NCBI RefSeq assembly: GCF_025421775.1
Contig: NZ_JAOEFX010000005.1
Location: forward strand, 1 to 64,000
Direction of reading: 5' to 3'
From: Paenarthrobacter aurescens
Lineage (GTDB): Bacteria > Actinomycetota > Actinomycetes > Actinomycetales > Micrococcaceae
Length of the DNA stretch: 64,000 nt
A program made the translations under genes and the position numbers. The notes under the pieces were generated by a model that was given only the letters and a program-made list of their open reading frames with translations, had not been told where the DNA came from and made no database searches. Positions 8,342 to 16,255 of this stretch are shown here, piece by piece (within the stretch, counting starts at the first letter, position 1; every line of letters starts with the position of its first letter).

Positions 8342-9097
8342 CTAGTGGGTCAAAAGCTTGGACAGGAAGTCCTTGGCACGGGTGCTCTTCGGGTTGGTGA
8401 AGAATTCCTCGGGAGTTGCGTCTTCCACGATCTGGCCGTCAGCCATGAACACCACACGGTCAGCAGCCTTGCGGGCAAAGCCCATCTCGTGGGTGACCAC
8501 GATCATGGTCATGCCCTCCTTGGCCAGCTGGATCATGACGTCCAGTACTTCGTTGATCATCTCGGGGTCAAGCGCGGACGTGGGCTCGTCGAAAAGCATG
8601 ACCTTGGGCTTCATGGCGAGGGCCCTGGCAATTGCCACACGCTGCTGCTGGCCACCGGAGAGTTGGGCGGGCAGCTTCGGTGCCTGATGCCCAACACCGA
8701 CGCGCTCAAGGAGAGCCATGGCTTCCTTGTCCGCCGCAGCCTTGGCGACTTTCTTGACCTTGATGGGTCCCAGCGTGACATTCTCAAGAATCGTCTTGTG
8801 GGCAAAAAGGTTGAAAGACTGGAAGACCATTCCGACGTCGGCACGAAGGTGCGCGAGATCCTTGCCTTCTTCTGGAAGCTTCTTGCCGTCGATGGCGATA
8901 TCGCCGTCGTCGATCGTTTCCAAACGGTTGATCGCACGGCACAACGTGGACTTACCGGAACCGGAAGGCCCGATAACCACCACCACTTCACCCTTCTTGA
9001 CCTGAAGGTTAATGTCCTTGAGGACGTGCAATTGACCGTAGTGCTTGTTGACGCCATTCAGGGAGACGAGGGCATCGCCGGACGCTTGAGTAGTCAT
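8342..9097 (-). CDS. gluA: Amino-acid ABC transporter ATPase (GluA-like)
   Basis: Cytoplasmic motor of the importer (251 residues). Walker [10 protein letters not shown] at 43-51, Q-loop in VFQSFNLF (~91-98), signature LSGGQ at 146-150, Walker B MLFDEP at 167-172 and a switch His in THEMGF are all intact. It belongs to the GlnQ/HisP polar-amino-acid subfamily. First gene of the leftward gluABCD operon. The ATG lacks a Shine-Dalgarno but has TAGATT 6 nt upstream, indicating leaderless translation. Confidence 0.94.
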   Translation of the reverse strand: MTTQASGDALVSLNGVNKHYGQLHVLKDINLQVKKGEVVVVIGPSGSGKSTLCRAINRLETIDDGDIAIDGKKLPEEGKDLAHLRADVGMVFQSFNLFAHKTILENVTLGPIKVKKVAKAAADKEAMALLERVGVGHQAPKLPAQLSGGQQQRVAIARALAMKPKVMLFDEPTSALDPEMINEVLDVMIQLAKEGMTMIVVTHEMGFARKAADRVVFMADGQIVEDATPEEFFTNPKSTRAKDFLSKLLTH

Positions 9098-9103
9098 ACG
9101 ACG

Positions 9104-9109
9104 AATCTA
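9104..9109 (-). promoter_or_regulatory. -10 box of gluABCD (leaderless)
   Basis: TAGATT on the minus strand, 6 nt before the gluA ATG, with no ribosome-binding site in between. It is the likely start of the whole importer operon. Confidence 0.5.
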
Positions 9110-9248
9110 GCGAACAAAGAAGCAAATATGACCACGGTCACGGCAACTTCCTGAAGATCGTGACTGAACAGAAACCTGCCCCACAGCGATATACCAGACT
9201 GCAATGCAAGAAGCGGGTCGCGGCGACAGAGCAGGCACCCATAGGCGC

Positions 9249-9254
9249 TAGCCT
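9249..9254 (+). promoter_or_regulatory. -10 box of the LOG-family gene (leaderless)
   Basis: TAGCCT, 6 nt before the ATG at 9261. Same geometry as dapD, dapE and gluA. Confidence 0.5.
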
Positions 9255-9260
9255 TGGGCA

Positions 9261-10100
9261 ATGAGCATCAGCCAGCACCCAGTACCCCACTCCGATGCCA
9301 ACGGCCACGTCAAGGCGGCCCATGTGCCTTTACCTTCGGAGATTGCCCCGGCCAAGCACAAAGGCTCCCTGGAGCTTCGGCGCAAACAAGCGGATACGGG
9401 CATGTCGGACCAGCATTTGCTGGATACGAGTGGTGCCGGACAGTTCATTCACACCGATCCGTGGCGTGTCCTGAGGATTCAGAGCGAATTTGTGGAGGGC
9501 TTCGGGGCCCTTGCTGACCTGGGCCCGGCTGTCAGCGTGTTCGGTTCCGCACGTACAAAGCCGGGAACCGAGTACTACGAGATGGCCGTGGATGTTGGTC
9601 GCAAACTTGCCGAAGCGGGCGTCGCGGTGATCACGGGCGGCGGGCCTGGTTCCATGGAAGCGGCAAACAAAGGTGCCGTGGAAGGCAATGGAGTCTCCGT
9701 GGGTCTCGGCATTGAATTGCCGTTCGAGCAGGGCCTCAACCAGTGGGTGGACCTGGGCATCAACTTCAGGTACTTCTTCGCCCGTAAGACCATGTTCGTC
9801 AAATACGCCCAGGGCTTTGTTGTCCTTCCTGGCGGGCTGGGCACACTTGACGAGCTCTTCGAAGCCATGGTTTTGGTTCAGACCCGCAAGGTGACGTCCT
9901 TCCCCATTGTGCTGCTGGGCGTTAGGTTCTGGGGCCCGATGATCGAATGGATCCGGGAAACGCTCGTGGCCGAGGGAATGGTTTCGGAGAAGGACCTCGA
10001 CCTGATCCAGTTGGTGGATGACCCCGCAGACGCAGTGCACCGCGTCCTGCACGGAACGCCACTTCCACCGGCCCCCAACGGAAACCAACGCCCGGAATAA
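9261..10100 (+). CDS. LOG-family (TIGR00730) nucleotide monophosphate phosphoribohydrolase
   Basis: A 279-residue Rossmann-like protein of the LONELY GUY / lysine-decarboxylase-like family. Members typically hydrolyse nucleoside 5'-monophosphates (cytokinin riboside monophosphates or purine nucleotides) to free base and ribose 5-phosphate. The phosphate-binding GGGPGSMEAAN (126-136) and the active-site PGGLGTLDE (190-198) are present. An ~80-residue N-terminal extension is typical of the longer actinobacterial type. In mycobacteria a LOG gene is also found near dapE, as I recall. Likely first gene of a unit with the DivIVA-like gene 18 bp downstream. The physiological substrate is unknown. 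Confidence 0.85.
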   Translation: MSISQHPVPHSDANGHVKAAHVPLPSEIAPAKHKGSLELRRKQADTGMSDQHLLDTSGAGQFIHTDPWRVLRIQSEFVEGFGALADLGPAVSVFGSARTKPGTEYYEMAVDVGRKLAEAGVAVITGGGPGSMEAANKGAVEGNGVSVGLGIELPFEQGLNQWVDLGINFRYFFARKTMFVKYAQGFVVLPGGLGTLDELFEAMVLVQTRKVTSFPIVLLGVRFWGPMIEWIRETLVAEGMVSEKDLDLIQLVDDPADAVHRVLHGTPLPPAPNGNQRPE

Positions 10101-10118
10101 GGGAGCGTTTCTGGCACG

Positions 10119-10460
10119 ATGGACCATGTGAGCTTTTTCCTGGTGTTTCTCGCGATTGTCCTCATCGGTGCGGCGCTGTACCTCGGAGCCGGAATCGTTC
10201 GGGGGCGCTCGATCGGAGCGGGCCTTGACGACCCCGTGCCCAACCTGCCCCCGGTGGTGCTTCCGTCCGAGGCCAAGCCGTCCGACGTCGATTCCCTGCG
10301 TTTCGCCCTGGGGCTGAGGGGATATCGGATGGATCAGGTTGACCAGGTCCTGGACGAGCTCCGGGACCAGCTGCGGGCCAAGGACCGTGAGATCGAAAGA
10401 CTCGGTGCGCTGGCACAGCATCCACTGGGCGACGACGAAACCAGCCGGACCCAACTGTGA
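10119..10460 (+). CDS. DivIVA-domain membrane protein
   Basis: A 113-residue protein with one N-terminal membrane segment (residues ~6-28) and a C-terminal DivIVA-type motif (LRFALGLRGYRMDQVDQVLD, ~60-79) running into a short coiled coil. DivIVA domains sense curved membrane and scaffold pole or septum proteins in actinobacteria; this is a minimal, tethered version. The next gene starts inside its stop codon (GTGA overlap), so the two are translationally coupled. A role in placing a cell-envelope enzyme is an inference from this coupling. Confidence 0.8.
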   Translation: MDHVSFFLVFLAIVLIGAALYLGAGIVRGRSIGAGLDDPVPNLPPVVLPSEAKPSDVDSLRFALGLRGYRMDQVDQVLDELRDQLRAKDREIERLGALAQHPLGDDETSRTQL

Positions 10461-11740
10461 GCCAACAGGCTCCGACCCGGGATGGACAAGGACCCACGGC
10501 CCGGATTTCACATGCGTTCTCAGCTGCTGGTTCAAGAATGGCCGGGTGGCCGTGGTGGCTGCAGGTTTCCTTGGTCTTCGTCGTGGCCAGGCTGGTCAGC
10601 GCCTGTATCTTTATGGCTGCCGCGATTCACCAGGGGACCAACCCCTGGTTCCCGCCTGCTCCGGACTACTGGAACTTCGTCACCATATGGGACGGACGGT
10701 GGTACCAGGAAGCCGCCGACAACGGCTACCCTGCAGACCTCCCGGTGGATGCGAACGGCGTGGTCAAGGAGAACGCCTGGGCTTTCTACGCCCTGTTTCC
10801 CCTCCTGGGCCGCGGTCTTTCTGCCATCACAGGAATAGGGACCCTGCCCGCCCTCACCCTGATCGCCATGATGGCCGGCCTGGGCGCAGCCTTGGTGATT
10901 TTCAAGCTCTTCCGGGAGTTCGCGGGCAGGCGCGAAGCCATGTGGGGCGTCATCTTCGTTTCCACGTTTCCGGTGTCCGCGATTCTCCAGGTCCCATATG
11001 CCGAATCCCTGAATCTGCTGCTGTTGTCTTCCTCGTTGTTGCTCGTGGTCCGGCGCCATTACCTTGCCGCCATCCCCGTAGTGCTCCTGATGTGCCTGTC
11101 GAGGCCCACTGGAGTGCCGTTTGCTGCCATGGTGGGGCTGCTCCTCCTGTACCGGCTCTGGCAGCGGTTACGTTCGACGACATTGACGCCGGTTGTTGGG
11201 GGTGGGGGTGCATCTGCTCACACATCGACGCGCAGCCTGTTGTCGTTGGCGGCCCTGGTGGTCGTTACAGGCCTCGGTGCTCTTGCCTGGCCGGCTATCG
11301 CCTGGGCAGTGACGGGGGACCCGGCAGCTTACACACGAACCGAAACTGCCTGGCGCGGACACGACCTGGTGCCGTTCAAGCCGTGGTTCGACACCGGCCG
11401 GATGCTGTTCGGTCCGGTTCTCGGAGTGCTGGCGCCCTTCGTCTTCACGGCCCTCTTTGTGCTGGTCATGATCTCCAAGCCCGTGAGGGCCATCGGCACG
11501 GAACTTCGGCTGTGGTGTGCCTGCTACATGGGTTACTTGCTGGTGTTCCTGCATCCCCAGACGAGCACCTTCAGGATGCTGCTGCCGCTGTTCCCGTTGG
11601 CGCTCGGTGCAGTCCTGTTGTCCAAATCCAAGGCGTACCGGGGGACAGTGGTGGCTATGTTTGTCCTGCTCCAGATTGTCTGGGTGGTATGGCTGTGGGC
11701 ATGGGCTCCTTTGCCCGGCGGTGGCGACTATCCGCCCTGA
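10457..11740 (+). CDS. PIG-V-like membrane mannosyltransferase
   Basis: A 427-residue multi-pass membrane protein (about nine to ten helices) resembling actinobacterial mannosyltransferases related to the GPI mannosyltransferase PIG-V. Visible marks are an N-terminal helix, the extracytoplasmic WDGRWYQEAADNGYP near residues 77-91 carrying the Asp/Arg/Tyr pattern of GT-C enzymes, and SRPTGVPFA later on. GT-C enzymes use polyprenyl-phosphate sugars and act on the outer face of the membrane. The GTG start overlaps the DivIVA-like gene by 4 nt. The acceptor (lipoglycan or protein) is not evident. Confidence 0.7.
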   Translation: MSQQAPTRDGQGPTARISHAFSAAGSRMAGWPWWLQVSLVFVVARLVSACIFMAAAIHQGTNPWFPPAPDYWNFVTIWDGRWYQEAADNGYPADLPVDANGVVKENAWAFYALFPLLGRGLSAITGIGTLPALTLIAMMAGLGAALVIFKLFREFAGRREAMWGVIFVSTFPVSAILQVPYAESLNLLLLSSSLLLVVRRHYLAAIPVVLLMCLSRPTGVPFAAMVGLLLLYRLWQRLRSTTLTPVVGGGGASAHTSTRSLLSLAALVVVTGLGALAWPAIAWAVTGDPAAYTRTETAWRGHDLVPFKPWFDTGRMLFGPVLGVLAPFVFTALFVLVMISKPVRAIGTELRLWCACYMGYLLVFLHPQTSTFRMLLPLFPLALGAVLLSKSKAYRGTVVAMFVLLQIVWVVWLWAWAPLPGGGDYPP

Positions 11741-11968
11741 CGTGGAGCTTTGCCGGGGAACGGCAATATGTACAAAGACCGCACAAATGCGCAGTTGATT
11801 TCGCTACGGACGGGTAAGTACGGGATAATGGACTACGAGCAAGGACAAAGCACCTAAAAGTGCCCGGCCAAGGCGGCCTCCCAAGCGGTGCCGCCGGCTG
11901 CAATTGCGACGCGGATCCAGCCCGGCCGGGTTGGGCGTGACTTGGGACAAATGGAGGGGATTTTCCTA
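11741..11968 (+). other. Non-coding leader before the DUF3117 gene
   Basis: This 228-bp stretch contains no convincing gene. It has a perfect 10-bp palindrome CCCGGCCGGG near 11929-11940 and a stop-to-stop frame rich in Lys/Arg/Pro codons that ends on the DUF3117 start (TAATG) but lacks a usable start codon. A long structured 5' leader for the DUF3117 mRNA is possible. Confidence 0.35.
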
Positions 11969-12136
11969 ATGGCGGCTATGAAACCACGTACTGGCGACGG
12001 CCCTATGGAAGTTACCAAAGAGGGACGCAGCCTTATCATGCGTGTGCCGCTCGAAGGCGGAGGACGACTTGTGGTCGAGCTCAATGCCGCCGAAGCGGAA
12101 AACCTCAAGGAATGCCTCGTAGGTGTGACCGAATAG
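11969..12136 (+). CDS. DUF3117 family small protein
   Basis: A 55-residue protein conserved across actinobacteria, of unknown function. The whole sequence matches the family pattern: MAAMKPRTGDGPMEVTKEGR, then RSLIMRVPLEGGGRLVVELN and a short helical end. The fold is expected to be a small beta-rich domain. The correct start is the ATG at 11969, 10 nt behind GGAGGGG; an open frame reaching further upstream is not coding. A hairpin with a T-run follows immediately. An apparent orthologue sits in the same chromosomal neighbourhood in mycobacteria, as I recall. Confidence 0.9.
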   Translation: MAAMKPRTGDGPMEVTKEGRSLIMRVPLEGGGRLVVELNAAEAENLKECLVGVTE

Positions 12137-12144
12137 AATTACGG

Positions 12145-12182
12145 AGCAGGGCCCGGCGGGAGCCGGGGCCCTGCTTTTGTTT
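12145..12182 (+). terminator. Rho-independent terminator after DUF3117
   Basis: GC-rich hairpin (AGCAGGGCCCGGC pairing with GCCGGGGCCCTGCT, one bulge, GGGA loop) followed by TTTTGTTT, 8 bp after the stop codon. Confidence 0.8.
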
Positions 12183-12239
12183 AAGGACACAGCCCATTAG
12201 CGGCCCATTTGGGGCACGCCCAAAAGATGAACGGGCAGC

Positions 12240-12872
12240 CTACTTCTTGACAGCTACCAATAGCCCGTCGCCGGTGGGCAGCATCGCCGAAGCCAGCCGT
12301 TCGTCGTCGCGAATTGCCTTGCCAATCTGACGCAACACGACTGTTGTGGAGTCCCGCGCTGCCGGGTTGGCTACGCGGTCCTTGTCCAGGGCGTCGTTGA
12401 TGACCAGCGTTCCGCCGGACTTGAGCAGGCGGATCGCCTGTTCCACGTACTTGGGAAAGTTCGGCTTGTCGGCGTCGATAAAGACGAGATCGTACGCGGA
12501 GTCGGTCAGGCGGGGCAGGACGTCTGCCGCCCGCCCCGAAATGGTTCGTGTGCGGTTGGCTGGGCTGCCGGATTCCAGGAATGCTTCCCGCGCAGCCTTG
12601 AGGTGTTCGACGTCCACGTCAATGGTGGTCAGGACTGCCTGCGGACTCAGTCCACGCAGCAGGCACACACCAGACACTCCGGCACCCGATCCGACCTCAA
12701 CCACGGTTTGTGCCTTGGAAGCCGCAGCCAGCACTGTCAGTACGGCACCCACGCCGGCGCTGATGGGCGTGACTCCAAGCTCGAAAGACCGCTCCCGGGC
12801 GCGCAACAAGACGTCATCCTCAGCTGGCAGATCTTCTGCGTAGGACCAGCTGCTTGACTTGTCGGCACTCAT
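12240..12872 (-). CDS. SAM-dependent O-methyltransferase
   Basis: A 210-residue class I methyltransferase of the catechol/caffeoyl-CoA O-methyltransferase family (COG4122). The SAM site is seen in VVEVGSGAGVSGVCLL and the acidic LTTIDVD that follows; LVFIDADKPNFPKYVE and LVINDALDKDRVANP hold the metal-binding Asp residues typical of the cation-dependent type. The start at 12872 (MSADKSSSW) gives the normal family length; the open frame extends 114 codons further upstream without homology. Divergent from the sigma-factor gene, as in mycobacteria. The substrate is unknown. Confidence 0.88.
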   Translation of the reverse strand: MSADKSSSWSYAEDLPAEDDVLLRARERSFELGVTPISAGVGAVLTVLAAASKAQTVVEVGSGAGVSGVCLLRGLSPQAVLTTIDVDVEHLKAAREAFLESGSPANRTRTISGRAADVLPRLTDSAYDLVFIDADKPNFPKYVEQAIRLLKSGGTLVINDALDKDRVANPAARDSTTVVLRQIGKAIRDDERLASAMLPTGDGLLVAVKK

Positions 12873-12944
12873 GAAGGGTTCGCTTTCCGCGGGTAGGGGT
12901 GTTTCTACCAGACTACTGTGTCCGGCCCCGTATCCCCGCTGTTG

Positions 12945-12965
12945 CACAGCTGCCCGGCAGCTGTG
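12945..12965. promoter_or_regulatory. Inverted repeat in the methyltransferase/sigE intergenic region
   Basis: CACAGCTG, a 5-bp CCCGG centre, then CAGCTGTG: perfect 8-bp arms, in the 235-bp divergent region before the sigE-type gene. It could be an operator or part of a leader hairpin. No regulator can be named. Confidence 0.4.
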
Positions 12966-13107
12966 TCCAAAGACGCATTCAGCCTTGCGGAGAAAAAGCG
13001 CTCCAGTCAGGAAATTCCCAGACAACCTTGGGATGATATTGCTCCGGTCATCCATGAGGTGGACGGCACCGAAGACTCGGTGAACCACAGTTTGAGGGGA
13101 GTGGACG

Positions 13108-13731
13108 ATGCCGGCATCGCATGCTGCGCCAGTCCAAACATTGGAAAGCACTGAGGCTGTTGCTGATTGGGTCATGCCCAGCTGGGAGGAAGTGGTCGCC
13201 AACCACTCCGCCAAGGTATACCGCCTCGCCTATCGCCTGACCGGCAACAAGTTCGACGCCGAGGACCTCACCCAGGAAGTTTTTGTCCGGGTGTTCCGTT
13301 CGCTGGAAAACTTCAAACCGGGAACCTTGGACGGCTGGCTGCACCGCATCACCACCAACCTGTTCCTGGACCAGGCCCGTCGCAAGAGCCGGATCCGCTT
13401 CGACGCGCTCGCTGAGGATGCTGAGTCCCGGCTCCCCGGCCGGGAGCCCGGTCCTGAGCAGAGCTTCGAGCACAACAATCTTGACCTCGATGTCCAGCGC
13501 GCGCTGGAGGAACTTCCGCCTGACTTCCGGGCCGCTGTCGTGCTGTGTGACCTTGAGGGCCTTTCATACGACGAAGTGGCAGAGGCGCTCGGCGTTAAGC
13601 TGGGCACCGTCAGGTCCCGTATCCACCGCGGCAGGACCATGCTTCGCGAGAAACTTGCCCACCGTGACCCCCGTCCAGCGGATGCCCGCAAGCCGCGCCT
13701 GAAGATGCCCCGCATCGCAAGCATTCTTTAG
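13108..13731 (+). CDS. sigE: ECF RNA polymerase sigma factor, SigE type
   Basis: A 207-residue sigma-70 family ECF factor that redirects RNA polymerase to envelope-stress promoters. Region 2 (~residues 33-95) includes [20 protein letters not shown] and the DNA-melting [15 protein letters not shown]; region 4 (~135-185) ends in a helix-turn-helix, [20 protein letters not shown]. An N-terminal ~25 residues precede region 2. The ATG at 13108 has GAGGGGAG upstream. The gene is followed after 7 bp by its zinc anti-sigma and then tatB, the order known for SigE in mycobacteria and corynebacteria. Confidence 0.9.
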   Translation: MPASHAAPVQTLESTEAVADWVMPSWEEVVANHSAKVYRLAYRLTGNKFDAEDLTQEVFVRVFRSLENFKPGTLDGWLHRITTNLFLDQARRKSRIRFDALAEDAESRLPGREPGPEQSFEHNNLDLDVQRALEELPPDFRAAVVLCDLEGLSYDEVAEALGVKLGTVRSRIHRGRTMLREKLAHRDPRPADARKPRLKMPRIASIL

Positions 13732-13738
13732 GTCGTCG

Positions 13739-14653
13739 ATGCCTCGACGTCCACTTCGTCCGGGAGCCTTGTCCCGGCGCACATTGGTTGCCCTGCGCCA
13801 TACGCGCCTCCCGGAACATCTGCAGGTCTGCGCAGAATGCCGTAACGCCTTGCACCGGGAGCGGCAGTATCTTGAACGCCTGCGTGGTGCATCTGTGCCC
13901 GAAGCGAGCCAGGACCTCGCCTCGCGGTTGATCCAGCACACCGAAAGACTGGCCAAAGAGCCGGACCCGCCGTTCTCTCCCCAGCCATCCCATAACGGGC
14001 TATGGCGGGGGCTTCGCGTTGCAGGCGTTGCGGCAGGCACGCTGACCCTCAGCGCCGGGGCTATTGCAGCCTCGGCCTATGTCATCGCCGGTGATGGTGA
14101 ACCGGATGTCCGCGCCGGAGCGAGCGAGATTGGGGCACTCGCCGGCGCGTGGACGGGCACCCCGGCCGACACCACAGTGGGACCCGCTTTCCGGGCCGGC
14201 AGTACAGTCAGCCTGACTGCTGCCCAGCTGGAGGAGCTGCGGGAAGACGGGTGGGCCTGCCCCGAACTGACCGGGATGGGCTTCCAGGTGGTGTCCGCCC
14301 AGGCGACCATGCGCAATGGCCACCCGGCGGTGGAACTCAGGCTCGAAAGTGGCGGGCATTACGCGACCATTGTGGAAGAGCACCTCCCGTCGGATCACTC
14401 AGGGCGTGGACGATCTTCGTCCGCACAGCTTTCCGTTACGCAGGGAGTGCCGTGGAAGGCTGTCTACTCGATGCCGGCGGCCGTGATCAGCTACGCTTCG
14501 GACCTCCCCGCGGAAACTGCGGATGATGCCGTCCCCGAAATTGTCCGGGCAGGCGAGTCCATGACCCTTGTACCATCCAACGAAGGCTCGGAGGCGTGGT
14601 ACGGGAGAGTACTGCGCGGGCTCCAGACCCTTCTCCGTCCCGCCGGTTTATGA
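13739..14653 (+). CDS. rseA: Membrane-bound zinc anti-sigma factor (RseA type)
   Basis: A 304-residue regulator that should hold the upstream sigma factor inactive at the membrane. The N-terminal zinc motif HLQVCAEC (HX3CX2C, residues ~27-34) identifies a ZAS-domain anti-sigma. One membrane segment (~84-108) leads to a ~190-residue external domain without a known signature. It begins 7 bp after the sigma gene, so the pair is co-expressed. The segment before HLQVC is short and basic for the family, so the exact start is less sure. Release by phosphorylation, redox or proteolysis cannot be told from sequence. Confidence 0.82.
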   Translation: MPRRPLRPGALSRRTLVALRHTRLPEHLQVCAECRNALHRERQYLERLRGASVPEASQDLASRLIQHTERLAKEPDPPFSPQPSHNGLWRGLRVAGVAAGTLTLSAGAIAASAYVIAGDGEPDVRAGASEIGALAGAWTGTPADTTVGPAFRAGSTVSLTAAQLEELREDGWACPELTGMGFQVVSAQATMRNGHPAVELRLESGGHYATIVEEHLPSDHSGRGRSSSAQLSVTQGVPWKAVYSMPAAVISYASDLPAETADDAVPEIVRAGESMTLVPSNEGSEAWYGRVLRGLQTLLRPAGL

Positions 14654-14684
14654 GCGACACCACAGACAAGGTAATCTTCGTAGC

Positions 14685-15086
14685 GTGTTTGGAATCAACG
14701 GCCCGGAGTTCATACTCCTTCTGATTATCGGCGTACTCGTCATCGGTCCCAGCCGGTTGCCCGAATACACTCAAAAGCTCGCAAACCTGGTCAAGGAAGT
14801 CCGCCGAATGGCGTCGGGTGCCCGCGAACAGATCAAAGAAGAAGTCGGCATCGATATTGATGAGGTCGACTGGAAGAAATACGATCCCCGCCAATACGAT
14901 CCCCGGCGTATCATCAAGGACGCACTTCTCGACGACGACACCAAGCCGGTGAGCGCGGGAGCGCCCGCCGCTGTGGCGACTGCCGCCGCCGCTGAGTCGG
15001 CAGAGACCAAGCCGAAGGCCCCTGTCCGGGTCATTGAGAGGCTCGCCGAGGGTGAAGCAGCGCCCTTCGACTCCGAAGCCACCTGA
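14685..15086 (+). CDS. tatB: Sec-independent translocase subunit TatB
   Basis: A 133-residue membrane protein of the twin-arginine export pathway that, with TatC, recognises folded RR-signal proteins. One N-terminal membrane helix (GPEFILLLIIGVLVIGPSRL, residues ~5-24) is followed by an amphipathic helix (YTQKLANLVKEVRRMASGAR) and a charged, Ala-rich tail. The Glu of GPEF and the GPSRLP hinge are Tat hallmarks. I use the GTG at 14685, since the longer frame is only the overlap with the anti-sigma gene. In mycobacteria htrA lies between rseA and tatB; here it is absent. Confidence 0.92.
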   Translation: MFGINGPEFILLLIIGVLVIGPSRLPEYTQKLANLVKEVRRMASGAREQIKEEVGIDIDEVDWKKYDPRQYDPRRIIKDALLDDDTKPVSAGAPAAVATAAAAESAETKPKAPVRVIERLAEGEAAPFDSEAT

Positions 15087-15123
15087 TCCGGGTTACCCGG
15101 CTGCCGTAATTGCGCGGCGGGCG

Positions 15124-16251
15124 TCAGCGCGGCTGAATTCCCAGCGGCAGGCCTGACAGTCCACGAGGCCGTGAGGCCAAGGCCGAGGCAACCGCCTCCA
15201 TGGCCTTCGCAGCGGGAGTTTCGGGAGCTGCCAAGACTACGGGCTTGCCGGCATCTCCACCCTCCCGCAGACGGATGTCCAAAGGAATCTGGCCCAGGAG
15301 CGGCACATCGCTGCCCACGGCAGCGCTCAGCCGCTCAGCCAGGATGGCGCCTCCGCCACTTCCGAACAATTCCATCCGGCCGCCGTCGGGCATTTCCAGG
15401 AATGACATGTTCTCGATAACGCCGGCGACTTTCTGTCCCGTCTGCGTGGCGATGGTACCTGCCCGTTCAGCAACATCCGCGGCAGCCGCCTGCGGCGTGG
15501 TCACCACCAGGATCTCTGCGTTCGGCAACAACTGTGCCACCGAAATGGCGATGTCGCCCGTGCCGGGAGGCAGGTCAAGGAACAGGGCATCGAGGTCACC
15601 AAAGTAGACGTCGGTGAGGAACTGCTCCAGGGCGCGGTGCAGCATGGGACCGCGCCATGCCACCGGCTGGTTGCCTGCGACGAACATGCCAATGGAGATG
15701 ACCTTTACGCCGTAAGCCACAGGGGGCAGGATCATGTCGTCCACCTGCGTGGGCTTTTGCGTGATCCCCATGAGGGCCGGTACCGAGAATCCGTGCACGT
15801 CGGCGTCCACGATGCCCACCCGGAGGCCCTGGGCGGCCAGTGAACAGGCGAGGTTGACGGTGACGGACGACTTGCCCACTCCGCCCTTTCCGCTCGCTAC
15901 GGCGTATATCTTGGTCAACGAACCCGGCTTGGTGAAGGGTATGCCGCGTTGGCCTCCGGGCCCGCGGAGTTGTTCCTTGAGTGCATCGCGTTGGGCCGGC
16001 GTCATGACCTTCAGTTCCACGTCCACGGCGGTCACGCCGGGCACACTGGACAACGCCGCCGTGGCGTCTTCCGTGATGGTCTCGCGCAGCGGGCACCCGG
16101 CAATGGTCAGCAGGACAGCCACGTGGACGGCGCCCGCGTCGTCGGAAGTCACCGATTCCACCATCCCCAGCTCCGTGATGGGGCGGCGGAGCTCGGGATC
16201 AATGACGGTTGCCAGGGCAGCGTGGAGCGCCTCGGCAGATGTGGTGCTCAT
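15124..16251 (-). CDS. mrp: Mrp/NBP35-type P-loop ATPase (iron-sulfur carrier family)
   Basis: A 375-residue cytosolic ATPase of the Mrp/ApbC family, whose members bind and hand over Fe-S clusters. An N-terminal DUF59/MIP18-like domain (~1-85) precedes a deviant Walker A, GKGGVGKS at 121-128, and LFLDLPPGTGD holds Walker B. Where ApbC has a CPxC cluster motif this protein reads NMSFLEMPDGG, so the usual Cys pair is missing; actinobacterial Mrp proteins often lack it. Convergent with tatB and upstream of nothing on its strand; it follows the DUF1003 gene by 4 bp and likely ends the operon that starts with the MgtE-like gene. Confidence 0.88.
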   Translation of the reverse strand: MSTTSAEALHAALATVIDPELRRPITELGMVESVTSDDAGAVHVAVLLTIAGCPLRETITEDATAALSSVPGVTAVDVELKVMTPAQRDALKEQLRGPGGQRGIPFTKPGSLTKIYAVASGKGGVGKSSVTVNLACSLAAQGLRVGIVDADVHGFSVPALMGITQKPTQVDDMILPPVAYGVKVISIGMFVAGNQPVAWRGPMLHRALEQFLTDVYFGDLDALFLDLPPGTGDIAISVAQLLPNAEILVVTTPQAAAADVAERAGTIATQTGQKVAGVIENMSFLEMPDGGRMELFGSGGGAILAERLSAAVGSDVPLLGQIPLDIRLREGGDAGKPVVLAAPETPAAKAMEAVASALASRPRGLSGLPLGIQPR

Positions 16252-16255
16252 ACGG

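Noticed and set aside
7340..9154. 604-codon plus-strand frame opposite gluA/gluB
   Set aside because: It spans the gluB-gluA intergenic region and lies antisense to proteins with intact lipobox and ATPase motifs; it has no domain.
9130..9163. GTCACG / CGTGAC inverted repeat upstream of gluA as an operator
   Set aside because: Arms are only 6 bp with a 16-bp spacer, and such pairs are common by chance in this GC-rich DNA.
11838..11968. Basic stop-to-stop frame ending at the DUF3117 start (TAATG)
   Set aside because: It is Lys/Arg/Pro-rich and could pass for a small nucleic-acid-binding protein, but no ATG or GTG with a ribosome-binding site opens it in the basic part. Treated as leader sequence.
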